A DNA stretch of 64,000 nucleotides from positions 435,001-499,000 of the forward strand of contig WPIO01000041.1 of assembly GCA_009760855.2 (NCBI GenBank). Direction: 5' to 3'. This document shows, piece by piece, positions 1-9,510 of the stretch; position 1 is the first letter of the stretch; each line of letters opens with the position of its first letter. The notes beneath the pieces were generated by a model. It saw only the letters and a program-made list of their open reading frames with translations, had not been told where the DNA came from and searched no databases. A program made the translations under genes and the position numbers. This DNA comes from Cristatella mucedo (lineage: Eukaryota > Bryozoa > Phylactolaemata > Cristatellidae).

Positions 1-146
1 CAACAGACTTCGTCTAACGCAACAAAGAAAAAGTGGGAAGCATAGCAGAGTTAGGAGAGCAGTTGAGGTAGTGAGTAGAAAGGAAGTAGCAGCTCAGGAC
101 CACTGAAAACGATGAGCCATAGTCGGCAGTAGGAGAGTAGTTGTCA
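1..146 (-). mobile_element. LINE-B 3'-end fragment (cut by window start)
   Basis: The reverse complement matches the end of the LINE-B ORF2 and the start of its 3' UTR, as seen at about 3958-4105 and 41130-41275. Shared landmarks are the coding stretch around GCCGACTATGGCTCATC and the UTR stretch GTGAGACGAAGTCTGTTG. The match stops near 146, so this is a 5'-truncated insertion whose 3' tail lies outside the window. Confidence 0.8.
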
Positions 147-891
147 CTTGTGCGCTGTTTATCTGCTATTAGGCTATATGCCTTTACAATTTGAACTTAA
201 CCATAGCTAAGTTGGATCGATACGACCCTACAATAATCCTTAAATGCTAAGTGATGGATGGGCGGTGAGTCTTGACTTTTTGTTGGCCTCTTCAAGCCTA
301 CTTTTAGTATGCCTTATTTTCGTTTAATAGACGTCTTAGCGAGGATGGACCTGCTGTTTAGTCAGGGGTTGAAACTCACCATGGACGCTGGCTTGTGTCT
401 AGTTGTAGCACTTCCATCAAGGAGGAAAGGTCTAATGGAGGTTCAGCGAGCCGGATAGGCTGACGATTGTGCAGCAGCAGCAGCAGCATGCGGCCTTAGC
501 TGCACGACCTTTGCTGGAGCGCCTAACTGGGGCTGGGCGGGTGGCTGGCTGGCTAGTCAAGCCAGTCATTGGAGGCTTTCTGTTAGCTACCTGCCAATGG
601 CATATGACGTGCGCAGGCAAGCACGAGCTGAAGTAGGCTCCTAGCGATCGATGAGTTTGCCTATGCTAATCCATGCTAGTACACAATGACTAGTCAATAA
701 AGAGTGAGACAATGCTGTTGCGACAAGTAATGGTGAGTCAACTGATGACTGGGCTGGCTTGCGAGCTGGGTCAGGGATCTCACTGTACTTTTCCAACTTG
801 GTCGGTGTCTTGTCTTGAGACATATTAGTGTTCTCGCACACAAACTAGAGGCACACTTGCGTGCATGAACAGACTTTCTCAAAATACATAG
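147..891. other. No gene recognised
   Basis: This unique-looking stretch contains a short CAG run near 472-488. Only short spurious open frames are present and I see no transposon tail or splice-supported exon. Confidence 0.4.
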
Positions 892-998
<107 letters not shown>

Positions 999-1329
999 CC
1001 TTCTCACCAGAAGCTCCTGCAGCAGCAGAAGTTCCTTGCTTTGCTCACGTTTACCCTTACAGCGGTTTTCCGGATTGTGCCACCGTCTGTAGTAGCCACT
1101 ATTTTAATGGTTCGGCCTTTGACCTTGTCTCCCTTTCTGGCTCAGTATCACTCATTTCTTCACTGGCGAATCGCTGCATTTCGCTCTGTTGGTGCCAGCA
1201 CATCCACCTATATGTGTGCTTGTGCGTACTTGTACTCACACTTTACGTGTGGGAGTGCGTGCATGGGCATCTGCATGCTGGATATGTAAACTTTGCTTAC
1301 AAGCACAGGTGAGTGGGGTGCACGTGTGC

Positions 1330-1452
1330 GTTTGTGTGTGTGTGTGTGTGTGCGCGTGCGTGCGTGTGTGTGCATGTGTGTGTGTGTGTGTGTGTGTGAG
1401 TGTGTGTGTGTGAGTGTGTGTGCGTGTGTGTGTGTGTGTGTGCATGTGTGTG
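1330..1452. repeat. (TG)n microsatellite with GC and TGAG interruptions
   Basis: An imperfect TG/TGCG dinucleotide repeat of about 120 bases. Alternating purine-pyrimidine sequence of this kind is Z-DNA-prone by established knowledge. The open frames (Cys-Val or His-Thr runs) are low-complexity artefacts. Confidence 0.95.
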
Positions 1453-1748
1453 TGCGCGCACGCGTGCCTTCACGTTTAAATGTGTTACAGAGAGCGAGCC
1501 TCTGTGGCAACGAGCGATCTACAAATCAAGCAGCCGGCTCAGCTGCGCTTGGCTTAGATTATCGGAAAGTCAAATTCAGGCACGGGGGAGTAGATTACCA
1601 TGGTGTTAGTTCACGAAAAAGTAGCTGGCATACTGTACACATTGCACTGGCACTTATACGCAGCTAGCAATGCTGATGCAATGCTAGTTAGCTGACGTGG
1701 TTATTGCCGGTTGCAGTTTTCTGTGATGGTTGCCTACCATCTACTAAC

Positions 1749-1807
1749 ATGGCTGCTGGTCTCAATGGAAAGCGCAGCAGCAGGTCGGTGCGACTGCGTG
1801 AACAAAG
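1749..1807 (+). CDS. Possible first coding exon of a basic nuclear-type protein
   Basis: An ATG in good context (CTAACATGG) opens a short frame beginning MAAGLNGKRSSRSVRLREQ. It runs to a candidate donor, AACAAA|GTAAGC, at about 1807/1808; unspliced it stops at a TGA soon after. About 10 bp downstream, in another frame, lies a Lys-rich then Glu/Asp/Ala-rich stretch (1820-2059; RKSKGKAG, then EAEADGEADGE). That is compatible with a broken or spliced continuation. Basic Ser/Arg followed by acidic repeats is common in chromatin-associated proteins, but no domain is recognisable. The call rests on start context and splice motif only. It could equally be a retropseudogene relic or chance. Confidence 0.25.
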
Positions 1808-1819
1808 TAAGCAAAGCAC

Positions 1820-2059
1820 GTGAAAGTGAGAAAAAGCAAAGGTAAGGCAGGTGTAAAGGCACATGATCATGAAGCAGCAGAGGCAGAGGCAGATGGAGAG
1901 GCAGATGGAGAGACAGAGGCACACATATTAGCTCAGTGCATTTTGGAAGTATGCACAATCAGCAGAGGTGCAAGCGCCATCAGTGTGCAGCGCCAGTGCA
2001 GAGTCCAAGAATTTGCTTCGCATGTAATGCCTGTCAATTTCGAGGACTATGCACAATAA
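1820..2059 (+). other. Acidic low-complexity open frame, possibly exonic
   Basis: This 79-codon frame encodes a basic segment, then Glu-Ala-Asp-Gly repeats, then an ordinary C-terminal part ending NFEDYAQ-stop. There is no ATG at its start (GTG), so if real it belongs to a spliced model with 1749-1807. The imperfect GCAGAGG/GGAGAGGCAGAT repeats explain much of the composition. Confidence 0.2.
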
Positions 2060-2360
2060 GAATAAAAGCATGACACTAATGAGGCAGGTCGTGTTCATCC
2101 CAACTCCTAGGAGGCCACCCTTAGGACTTAGGAATTCAATGAAAAAACTCGAGCCTCGTTACCTACGATTTTAAGAACCAGTCTTGGCATGCACTCGATC
2201 ATTCGCAAAAGTATCGCTAGTGCTCGGCTCAAGTCAACTTCGGGCCACGTGCCCATCCCTTCCCCGGCTCTGGCCGGCCTCTACATCCGGTCCCTTTCAC
2301 AACTTCGTGACGGCTGCGCTTTTTTCGTAACAAGGGCTGAGGAAACTAGCTGGGCATTTT

Positions 2361-2530
2361 AATAATAATAATAATAATGATGCACTTGATAGAGCACCCT
2401 CGGAGAACTCAATCTCTCTCTAGGCGCTTTACATTTGCTGCAAAGGGAAACACGAATGAATGGTGAGTTGTTTCATGATTGATAAACAACACGAATAACA
2501 TGGTTAGTGATGACAAGCACAGGGTCAGCG
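2361..2530 (-). mobile_element. LINE-A 3' end, part 1 (split by LINE-B)
   Basis: Reading the minus strand, this is the LINE-A 3' UTR ending in the conserved tail (GCGCCTAGAGAGAGATTGAG...GGTGCTCTATCAAGTGC) and an (ATT)n run at 2361-2377. The UTR breaks off at 2530 and resumes after 4221, so LINE-B inserted into this copy. Confidence 0.85.
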
Positions 2531-4049
2531 TACCATCATCTCTGTGGTCTTTTCTGGCAGACCAACTTAGCCCTGCCATAACCAAGATTTTTAATGCTTC
2601 TTTGGGAAAAGGGGTCGTCCCCAAGTCCTTCAAATTGGCAGTCGTTAGACCCACACTTAAAAAGCCTGGATTAGATACAGAGGTCCTTGCAAACTATCGC
2701 CCAGTTTCCCTTCTTCCTTTCTTGTCAAAGATTCTTGAAAAAACTGTTGCTAAGCAGCTGGTTGAACGTATTGAAAAGAATGAAATGTCAGAAACATTTC
2801 AATCAGGGTTCAAGGATCAGCACTCCACTGAAACTGCTCTCCTCCGTGTTAACAATGACATTCTATGTGGCAACGACGACGGGAATGTCACTGCCCTAGC
2901 TCTGCTAGATCTGTCTGCTGATTTTGACACCGTTGATCACGATGTTCTGCTTGAACGATTGAGAACAGCGATCGGTCTGGCGGACGAAACACTGACGTGG
3001 TTTAAATTGCACTTGTCTGATCGGGTTCAATCCGTGTCGTGTGGGGTCAGGTCTCACACATGAGAAGGGTCACCTGTGGAATCCCTCAAGGGTCTGTACT
3101 TGGTCCCTTGCTGTTCTCCATTTATACTCAACCTCTGGGAAAAGTGATTAAGGCCCATGGAATGAGATATCACTTTTATACTGATGATACTCAGCTGTAT
3201 TTGTCATTCAACCGTCGGAATCTGCTGCAGCAACTAAGAAACTGAATGCTTGCCTTGCCGACATTCGATCCGGGATGTCGGAAAACTTCTTGAAGCTAAA
3301 TGACGGTAAAACCGTACTGCTGCTCACAGGACACCCTAAGCGTGCGACTGGATTAAAAGGCTTTGCTCTTCGAATAGGTGATGCTGTTGTGCGACCATCA
3401 CCACGTGCTCGAAATTTAGGTGTCGCTTTTCAACAGCTGCCTCAATTTTAAAAGCTTCATTCAGAAGACTGCGTCTACAGCTAGCCATCACACCCGATCC
3501 CTATCCAAGATTAGGAGCTGTCTCCCACAGTGGCTTGTAAAAAATTTAACTAGCTCTTTAGTTCTGTCTCGGCTTGATTATTGTAATTCCCTTTTGGCTG
3601 GGCTACCAAAGAAAGCTATTATGCCACTACAGCGGACTATGAATATGGCTGCAAGGCTGGTCTTCAAGTCCCAGCGGTTCGAGCACGTGTCACCTTTGCT
3701 GAAAGAGCTACGATGGTTGCCGGTTGAGCAAAGGATACAGAACAAAGTTCTTACGCTGACCCACAAGGCCCGCCACGGCTTGGCTCCTTCGTACCTAGCT
3801 GAACTGCTGCATCAGTTTCAGCCTGTTCGCACCCTCAGGTCCTGTGTGGACAATAAGTTAGCTGTTCCATTCCTCTGCTTAAAGACCGTTGGCGACAGAA
3901 GCTTTAGCTCTGCAGGTCCTAGACTGTGGAACTCGCTTCCACAATTCTTACGCAACGACAACTATTCTTCTGCTGCCGACTATGGCTCATCCTTTTCAGC
4001 GGTCCTGAGCTGCTACGTCCATGCTACTCACTACCTCAACTGCCTCTGA
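2531..4049 (+). pseudogene. LINE-B ORF2 reverse transcriptase, frameshifted
   Basis: Recognisable RT motifs run in order: [51 protein letters not shown] (copy 2 has AAFDTIDH), [14 protein letters not shown], then [12 protein letters not shown]. In the last motif the catalytic YADD box reads YTDD, a change in the active-site neighbourhood. Compared with copy 2, single-base deletions near 3040 and 3215 and an insertion near 3425 break the frame. The region after RT (about 3440-4049) is the conserved Cys/Leu-rich C-terminal part typical of CR1/L2 ORF2 and ends HYLNCL-stop. Inactive. Confidence 0.9.
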
Positions 4050-4221
4050 CTCAGCTATGCTTCCCACTTTCTCTTTGTTGCGTGAGACGAAGTCTGTTGG
4101 GTACCGAATGCGTACCGAAAGCCGCTTAGGCTGTGAGTGCGCTATACAAAACTCTTTTGCGTAACACCCACATGGTCTTTGTGGCTTTGTCGAGTTACAG
4201 ACGGAGATACATACATACATA
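2531..4221 (+). mobile_element. LINE-B copy 1, 5'-truncated, nested in LINE-A
   Basis: A CR1/L2-type non-LTR retrotransposon that starts inside the RT domain and runs to the 3' UTR and an (ACAT)n tail at about 4203-4223. It is closely similar along its length to copy 2 at 39.5-41.4 kb. Both flanks are pieces of one LINE-A 3' UTR (2361-2530 and 4222-4310), so this is a later insertion. Its 5' truncation is the usual outcome of target-primed reverse transcription. Confidence 0.92.
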
Positions 4222-4310
4222 CATGCAAGTGCGGTTAGATGCAGCATGCACAGTGTCAGCACCTATAAGCACATGAAGGACGAACCACAGGGACCCACTA
4301 AACGCTTTCA
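4222..4310 (-). mobile_element. LINE-A 3' UTR, part 2 (split by LINE-B)
   Basis: This resumes the LINE-A minus-strand 3' UTR, with the matching landmarks GCAGCATGCACAGTGTCAGCAC and GGACGAACCACAGGGACCCA. It continues from 2530 across the LINE-B insertion and decays after about 4310. Confidence 0.8.
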
Positions 4311-4420
4311 GAGAAGTGTCGTTGCCTTGGTCACTAATTACCACCGTTGGCGAATATGTGACTTGAAACTGCTAATGTTTACACTATGCCTAGAGTTCCT
4401 CTGTTGTGTCAAGTGACTCA

Positions 4421-4632
4421 TCCTTGTTAGATCGTTTGCTTCATCGTGTGTTATATCGATTCCTTGTTAGATCGTATGCTTCATCATGTTTGCTTGCCTA
4501 TAGGATCGTATGCTTCATCGTGTTTGCTTGCCTATAGGATCGTATGCTTCATCGTGTTTCCTTCCTTCTTAGATCGTATGCTTCATCGTGTTTGCTTGCC
4601 TATAGGATCGCGCGAGCGCTTATCATGTTTGC
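4421..4632. repeat. Minisatellite, about 34-bp unit
   Basis: About five to six units built on GATCGTATGCTTCATCGTG followed by TTTGCTTGCCTATAG. The first unit and the fourth are variant (GTTATATC and TTCCTTCCTTCTTAG ends). Three central units are nearly identical, which indicates recent expansion. Confidence 0.93.
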
Positions 4633-4639
4633 CTGCACA

Positions 4640-5394
4640 CACGAAACTTCTTTATTACTAACGTAGCTACAATTAAACATGACGTACGTTCGGTCTGTCT
4701 TAACTCTTTCAAAGTGATTCTATTTACTTTGATACCCTATCGGCTATAGCTGCTCACTGGCTTCTACTCCTCACATGATCCGGCCAACAACGAACGAAAC
4801 CGGGAGCTCAGGTTCAGTCGGCTTGGCATTCGCTCTGTTGACCAGCAAATCGGCAGACCGGGGACTGTGACTTAATTGCAGATGCCAATGATCTAATCCT
4901 GCCTATCCTGTAACCGAGGCTGCAAGTCTCTGCACTCGAAAACAAGCTTGATTAATTAATGCAACGCGGTCAACCTATTGAAATGCCACAAAAGGTCGAG
5001 ACAATTACTGCTGCACGATGAAAAGGGGCTCCGTTGCTTCGACATTGCGGCGCCGCCGATAGCAGGAAGCCAGCTCAACGGCGGTGACTCATCGAAGCCT
5101 CAGAGGCTCCAGCCTTAACCTTTGGGTAACGAGCTAGCGGCGCACAGGCAAAACTGCAGCGAGATCCAAGGAACATGTGGCGACCTTATCAGGGGCTGTC
5201 AGTTCAGAATGCTCAGCCTGTGAGCCAGGCACCGCTGAAACAAACGGATGGGCGAGCTTCGACTGAGCTCACGAGAACCTGCGAGAAATGCGACATTACC
5301 TGCCTGCCAGACGTCAGTTCGCAAGGAACTGCGGACCGCCGGCGGATGTCTACATATTAGCCATGGCCGCTGAAAAAGACGAATGAAACTAGGA
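4640..5394. other. No gene recognised
   Basis: No transposon landmark, RNA gene or splice-supported exon was recognised. A 60-codon plus frame at 5175-5360 has no recognisable motif. Confidence 0.4.
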
Positions 5395-5398
5395 ACTT

Positions 5399-5464
5399 AC
5401 GCGCCTAGAGAGAGATTGAGTTCTCTGAGAGGGCTTTATCAAGTGTATCATTATTATTATTATA
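5399..5464 (+). mobile_element. LINE-A 3' tail remnant
   Basis: Contains GCGCCTAGAGAGAGATTGAG, then TTCTCTGAGAGGGCTTTATC and (ATT)n. This is only the terminal hairpin and microsatellite tail, so it is a severely 5'-truncated LINE-A. Confidence 0.75.
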
Positions 5465-5847
5465 ACTCACCCTCTCTCTCTTTTTCAAGCATTTTGCTTT
5501 GTAATCGAGCTTCCTCCGCGCATTTTCGTTTGCATTCGCTCTGCCTGTCTGTCTTAAAGGTATGACTTTGTACTAGGCTGTCTAGCGTCTTCCATGTTTT
5601 TTTATGTTTATAAATGTAGTGCTCTACTCGGTTTAAAAAATGGATGGCAACTCATCGCTTGTGCTACGGTTAAATACCTCCAATCGCAATAAAGAAAATA
5701 ATATAAACTAATAAACCGGTAAAAGCCGGCTCAACTTATTCGTAAGATTATCGTGTGCTGTCGACAGTGTGACTTCTGTCAGAGATTTTCAACCATGGTA
5801 ATGTGGACCGAAACTATACTGCAAGGAAATCGGAAAGCCACCGATAA

Positions 5848-5920
5848 TAAATAAGAATACATTTGTATAGCGCCCCCAGAGAAGTAAATTTCTTTTCTAG
5901 GCACTTTACACATGGTGACA
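5848..5920 (-). mobile_element. LINE-A/SINE-1-type 3' tail remnant
   Basis: The minus strand shows a degraded tail (GTGCCTAGAAAAGAAATTTAC...GGGCGCTATACAAATG). The ending TATACAAATG resembles SINE-1 as much as LINE-A, so the family is uncertain. Confidence 0.6.
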
Positions 5921-5994
5921 CAGGTAGCAGATAGACAGGGACAGTGCGACGCAGAGAGTGGCAGAGGGAGAGAGGAACGGACAGCATGTTACCG

Positions 5995-6868
5995 AGACGT
6001 ATAGAAAATCTGCTTTGCCAGCATATCTCCTGTAGCATGTGCACAAAATATAAGCGCCCTGTCCCAAATGGACTTATTACTGGACGACCACATTTTTTCC
6101 ACAGTCAAGTTTGCCTACTTTCAGCTACGTAGTGGCACAAATTCGAGCTTTCTTTGACAGGGATACTGCATCCACATTAGCCCATGCATTTGGGAATCCC
6201 GTCTCAACTTCTGTAATTCATTGCTTACTGGTCTATCCGCCTGGGCAATCACGTGCATATAGTTGGTGCAAAACTCTGCGGCTTGTCTGTCGTGAACGTG
6301 ACTGTTGCCATATCGCACCACTTCTCGCCGACCTGCACAGTCGTCTAATCAAGCAGCGCATCGATTTCAAGGTCCTGTCACTCACTTTCAGGTCCTTTCC
6401 TTCTTTGGCTCCAGCCTACCTACAAAAACTACTCCCCCACCAGGCAAGGTGTCGTGCCACCTGCTTTTCTGACTCAAATCGGATAGAAAGAACAAACCAT
6501 CCACACATCATTTCAAAGTCGTGTCTTTAGTTCGTATGCTTCGAAAGCCCGCAACCCACCCGACTGACGTCGCGATATACCCGGATTTGATGACATTTAA
6601 AAAGAAGCTTAAATCGCACTTATTTTTCACAGCATTTGCTAGGTGTATGGGATTTTTCCTTTGCGAGCTTATGCCTACAGACACTGAACATGTACTACTA
6701 ACCATATTTGCATGTTGGCTATGCGAATATCACACTAACCATATTGTGCTTGTTGAAATTGATTATGCTACCGCTTACGATTTTATCATGCTTAATATAC
6801 AGCATAATTAACGTCAGAAAGAGATTAAGTTCTCTGAGGGTGCTATATAAGTGTATCATTATTGTTAT
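5995..6868 (+). mobile_element. LINE-A copy, 3' part, decayed
   Basis: Starts in the post-RT part of ORF2 (TTTGCCAGCATATCTCCTGT) and runs through the ORF2 C-terminus and 3' UTR to the tail AGAGATTAAGTTCTCTGAGG with an ATT-rich end at about 6868. The frame at 6111-6530 retains PLLADLHSRLIKQRIDFKVLSLTFRS, the characteristic LINE-A block. Several frameshifts make it non-coding. Confidence 0.85.
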
Positions 6869-6927
6869 TATTGTCAAAGTATTCCCGAATCTGCGTACCG
6901 CTTACAGGCAAAATGAGACTATAATGT

Positions 6928-7035
6928 CAATAATAATACATCTTTTACAGCCCTCAGAGAACCCAATCTCTGTCTAGGCACTTTACATTTGCTGCAAAGG
7001 AAGAATGATCGAATGTGTAGTGGTTGGTTGTCAGT
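6928..7035 (-). mobile_element. LINE-A 3' UTR fragment
   Basis: The minus-strand 3' tail (ACAGAGATTGGGTTCTCTGAGGG) and adjoining UTR (TTCGATCATTCTTCCTTTGC) are seen, with an ATT-rich end at 6928-6941. It lies in opposite orientation next to the plus-strand copy ending at 6868. Confidence 0.75.
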
Positions 7036-8464
7036 CCGTGGGAACGCGAGAAAGTACACGTTCATACCTTTAGTTATCCTTAGTCGACAAGCAAAGGAGA
7101 CACCTGGTCAAACCTCTGGGACTTTCTGGGATGTCGGATTCGAGTGCTACTAACCTTAGACCTGCTTTAACGCCCTAAGTGCGCTATCGAGGACTTTAGA
7201 GAAGGACATTGGCGGTTGAGCTGTAGTACACTGTAATTGTATTCGGAATGCTGTGATCTGTATTTTAGATGTGTACATAGACAGAAATGCTTTGTACAAA
7301 CTAAACATAGATAGTTTTCTTCACAGAGTTCTTCGATCATCCAAGTGAAAACAAAAGAGAGACATAGTCGTCCAAATGTGGCTGAGGGGGGTGCGTGGCC
7401 TCCTTTCGATTCCTGCAGCCAGTTTTCTCTGAACGCCAGCAATGCCGAATCAATAAATTCTAGAAAAAGTAGATACTAGTTATACCATCACAGCTGCGAA
7501 AGCGACGGGCAGAGAGAGAGAAAGGCTGGTGAAAATGGCGAACGTAAAAGTGACGTTTGTATTTTTTTAAATTGAGAGCTACCGACTGGATCCGAAAACT
7601 AGGAGCTAGGCAGCGTACGCCGGCGATGCGATTCGCGCAGAGACTGACGCCGACAGAGCAGGGCAATGGCTGTATGGTTGTTTTCAATGATCACTCAACT
7701 TGCTTCATTCGTCTATTTGCTTGGAGAAATTCCTGCAATCGCATTTGAAAGAATTGAAAGTAACACGTGCTAAAAAATACTGCACATGCCTAATCGGAGT
7801 GCTTGTCGCTAGTACAGGCAGGCAGGCTACGATGGTAACGCAGAAGCGAAATTCAAAGCAGACAGACGAGCTATCGCTATCTCGTAGGAGAAGCGAAGCG
7901 TAAATCATTGCAATATAGAGTATATATTATAAATAAATAAAAATGTATGCATATATTGCACATAGCATAAATAGTAACTACAGTCGAACCTCTACATTGG
8001 GTTGGCTCTGCTGGACACACATTGGCCACAGCCACTTATAGCAGATTTCCAAACTATAACAGCGAGCTCATCGATTCACTTTCGTACCGTCTGGTGCCGG
8101 GTTCAAGCGGCGTGGCCGCTATTCACCCTTCTACTTCCTACGATTTTCAATACCGAACCGAGTTGTCTGCAGGTCTTTGAGCACGTGCGACGGTTCAGGT
8201 AAACAGAGATCTGAACTGCGTCTTACCCACACAACGATGCTTTAGGAATTTCGCTGGGAGGCAGACGCCAACGGGAGACTCGGTATGTCTACGTGCGCCA
8301 TGTCGTGTAAGAAAATCTTAAGGTCGACTGACCCAGCAGCCTCGTTTCCATAGCGGCAGACGAGCATTGGCGTGTAGCAGCCGAGCATGCCGCGGACAGC
8401 AAAGGATCGCCTGGCGCAAGGCTCAAATACATGACCTGCTTCGGAAAGTGCACGCAGTCAGCTA
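7036..8464. other. No gene recognised
   Basis: This stretch includes a strong-context ATGGCG at 7535 opening only a short frame (MANVKVTFVFF-stop) and an A/T-rich patch at 7910-7970. Nothing assignable was found. Confidence 0.35.
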
Positions 8465-8546
8465 GGGGCGGGGCGGGGCTAGGCGGGGCGGGGCGGGGCG
8501 GGGCGGGGCGGGGCGGGGCGGGGCGGGGCGGGGCGGGGCGGGGCGG
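8465..8546. repeat. (GGGGC)n pentanucleotide repeat
   Basis: About 16 GGGGC units with one interruption (TAGGC) near 8480. Regular G4 runs on the plus strand have strong G-quadruplex potential by established knowledge. Confidence 0.95.
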
Positions 8547-8757
8547 GAGGTCACATTTTTTGCCAGAAGGAGGAAGTTCAGAGCCGGAAGTTCTGTGCAT
8601 TCTGGCGTGACGGTGCCGCGCCAAATAGCAACCGCTTGGATATATTGCGAGCGAATTTTACGGAACTCCGGTGTAGCAGTGAGCGACGATCCCACGTGCC
8701 GTAGCTTAAAGGGTCCGTAGCTATTTTAGGCTGAGCGCCTCGAGCCAGGAGCGACCG

Positions 8758-9022
8758 TCTATTTAGGACAGCATTTAGTGGGTCCCTGTGATTCGTCCTT
8801 GATGTGCTTATGCGTGCTGACACTGTGCATGCTGCCACTAACCACATTTGCATGCTGACCCTGTGCATGTCACCCCTAACCATATTATTCATTTTGTTTG
8901 TTTTTCAAGCATGATTTTACTTACCATTCAATTGCATTTCACTTTACAGCAAATGTAAAGCGCCTAGAAAGAGATTAAGTTCTCTGAGGGCGCTTTATCG
9001 AGTGAATTATTATTAATATTAT
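8758..9022 (+). mobile_element. LINE-A 3' end, well preserved
   Basis: Runs from the last ORF2 codons (TATTTAGGACAGCATTTAGTGG) through the full 3' UTR to the tail GCGCCTAGAAAGAGATTAAG, TTCTCTGAGGGCGC and an ATT-type end. It is nearly identical to the 3' ends at 34.74-34.99 and 21.66-21.92 kb, so it is a fairly recent 5'-truncated insertion. Confidence 0.9.
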
Positions 9023-9510
9023 AAAGAGCGACAGTGGACTCTCAAGGTGCTTTCACTTAAGCCCCAGCGAGTTGATGTCGCCTGTCATCACCCGAGGTGA
9101 CAGGTCAGTGGGTACCCGATGGTTTGGTCCGAAGCTCGAGGAAGCCCGATGCGCGCGCTGTCAAAAACGGAAGGAACGAAAGGGGAACGAATTGAAGCGA
9201 ACTGAAGCCGGCATGAGGCAAACGCCAGCCCCTGGGTTCGGATGAGCGGCGGTAGTTTCAAGTTGCCGCTTCGACTGATGACGTCCATACAGCTGGCATA
9301 CGCGGGCGCAACGTCTTCAACCGTTCTCTCGCCTTTCGCTCCGCGGCACCCACTCACTAGGCGAGAATTCGTGTCACTTCTCTCGGATAATATACTACTA
9401 CAGCCTCCCGCTTGAGTACGCACCCGTTTAAGTGCGCATCTCGGTTAAGTACGCGTAATTTTCCCTAAAATTCTGGTTCAAGATTTATTAATTTAACATC
9501 TCATGAATCG

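Noticed and set aside
1208-1510. His-Thr and Cys-Val repeat frames
   Set aside because: Low-complexity translations of the TG repeat.
4203-4223. (ACAT)n as an independent microsatellite
   Set aside because: It is the 3' tail of LINE-B copy 1, at exactly the element end.
8289-8695. Pro-Ala-Pro-Arg repeat protein
   Set aside because: Translation of the GGGGC repeat.
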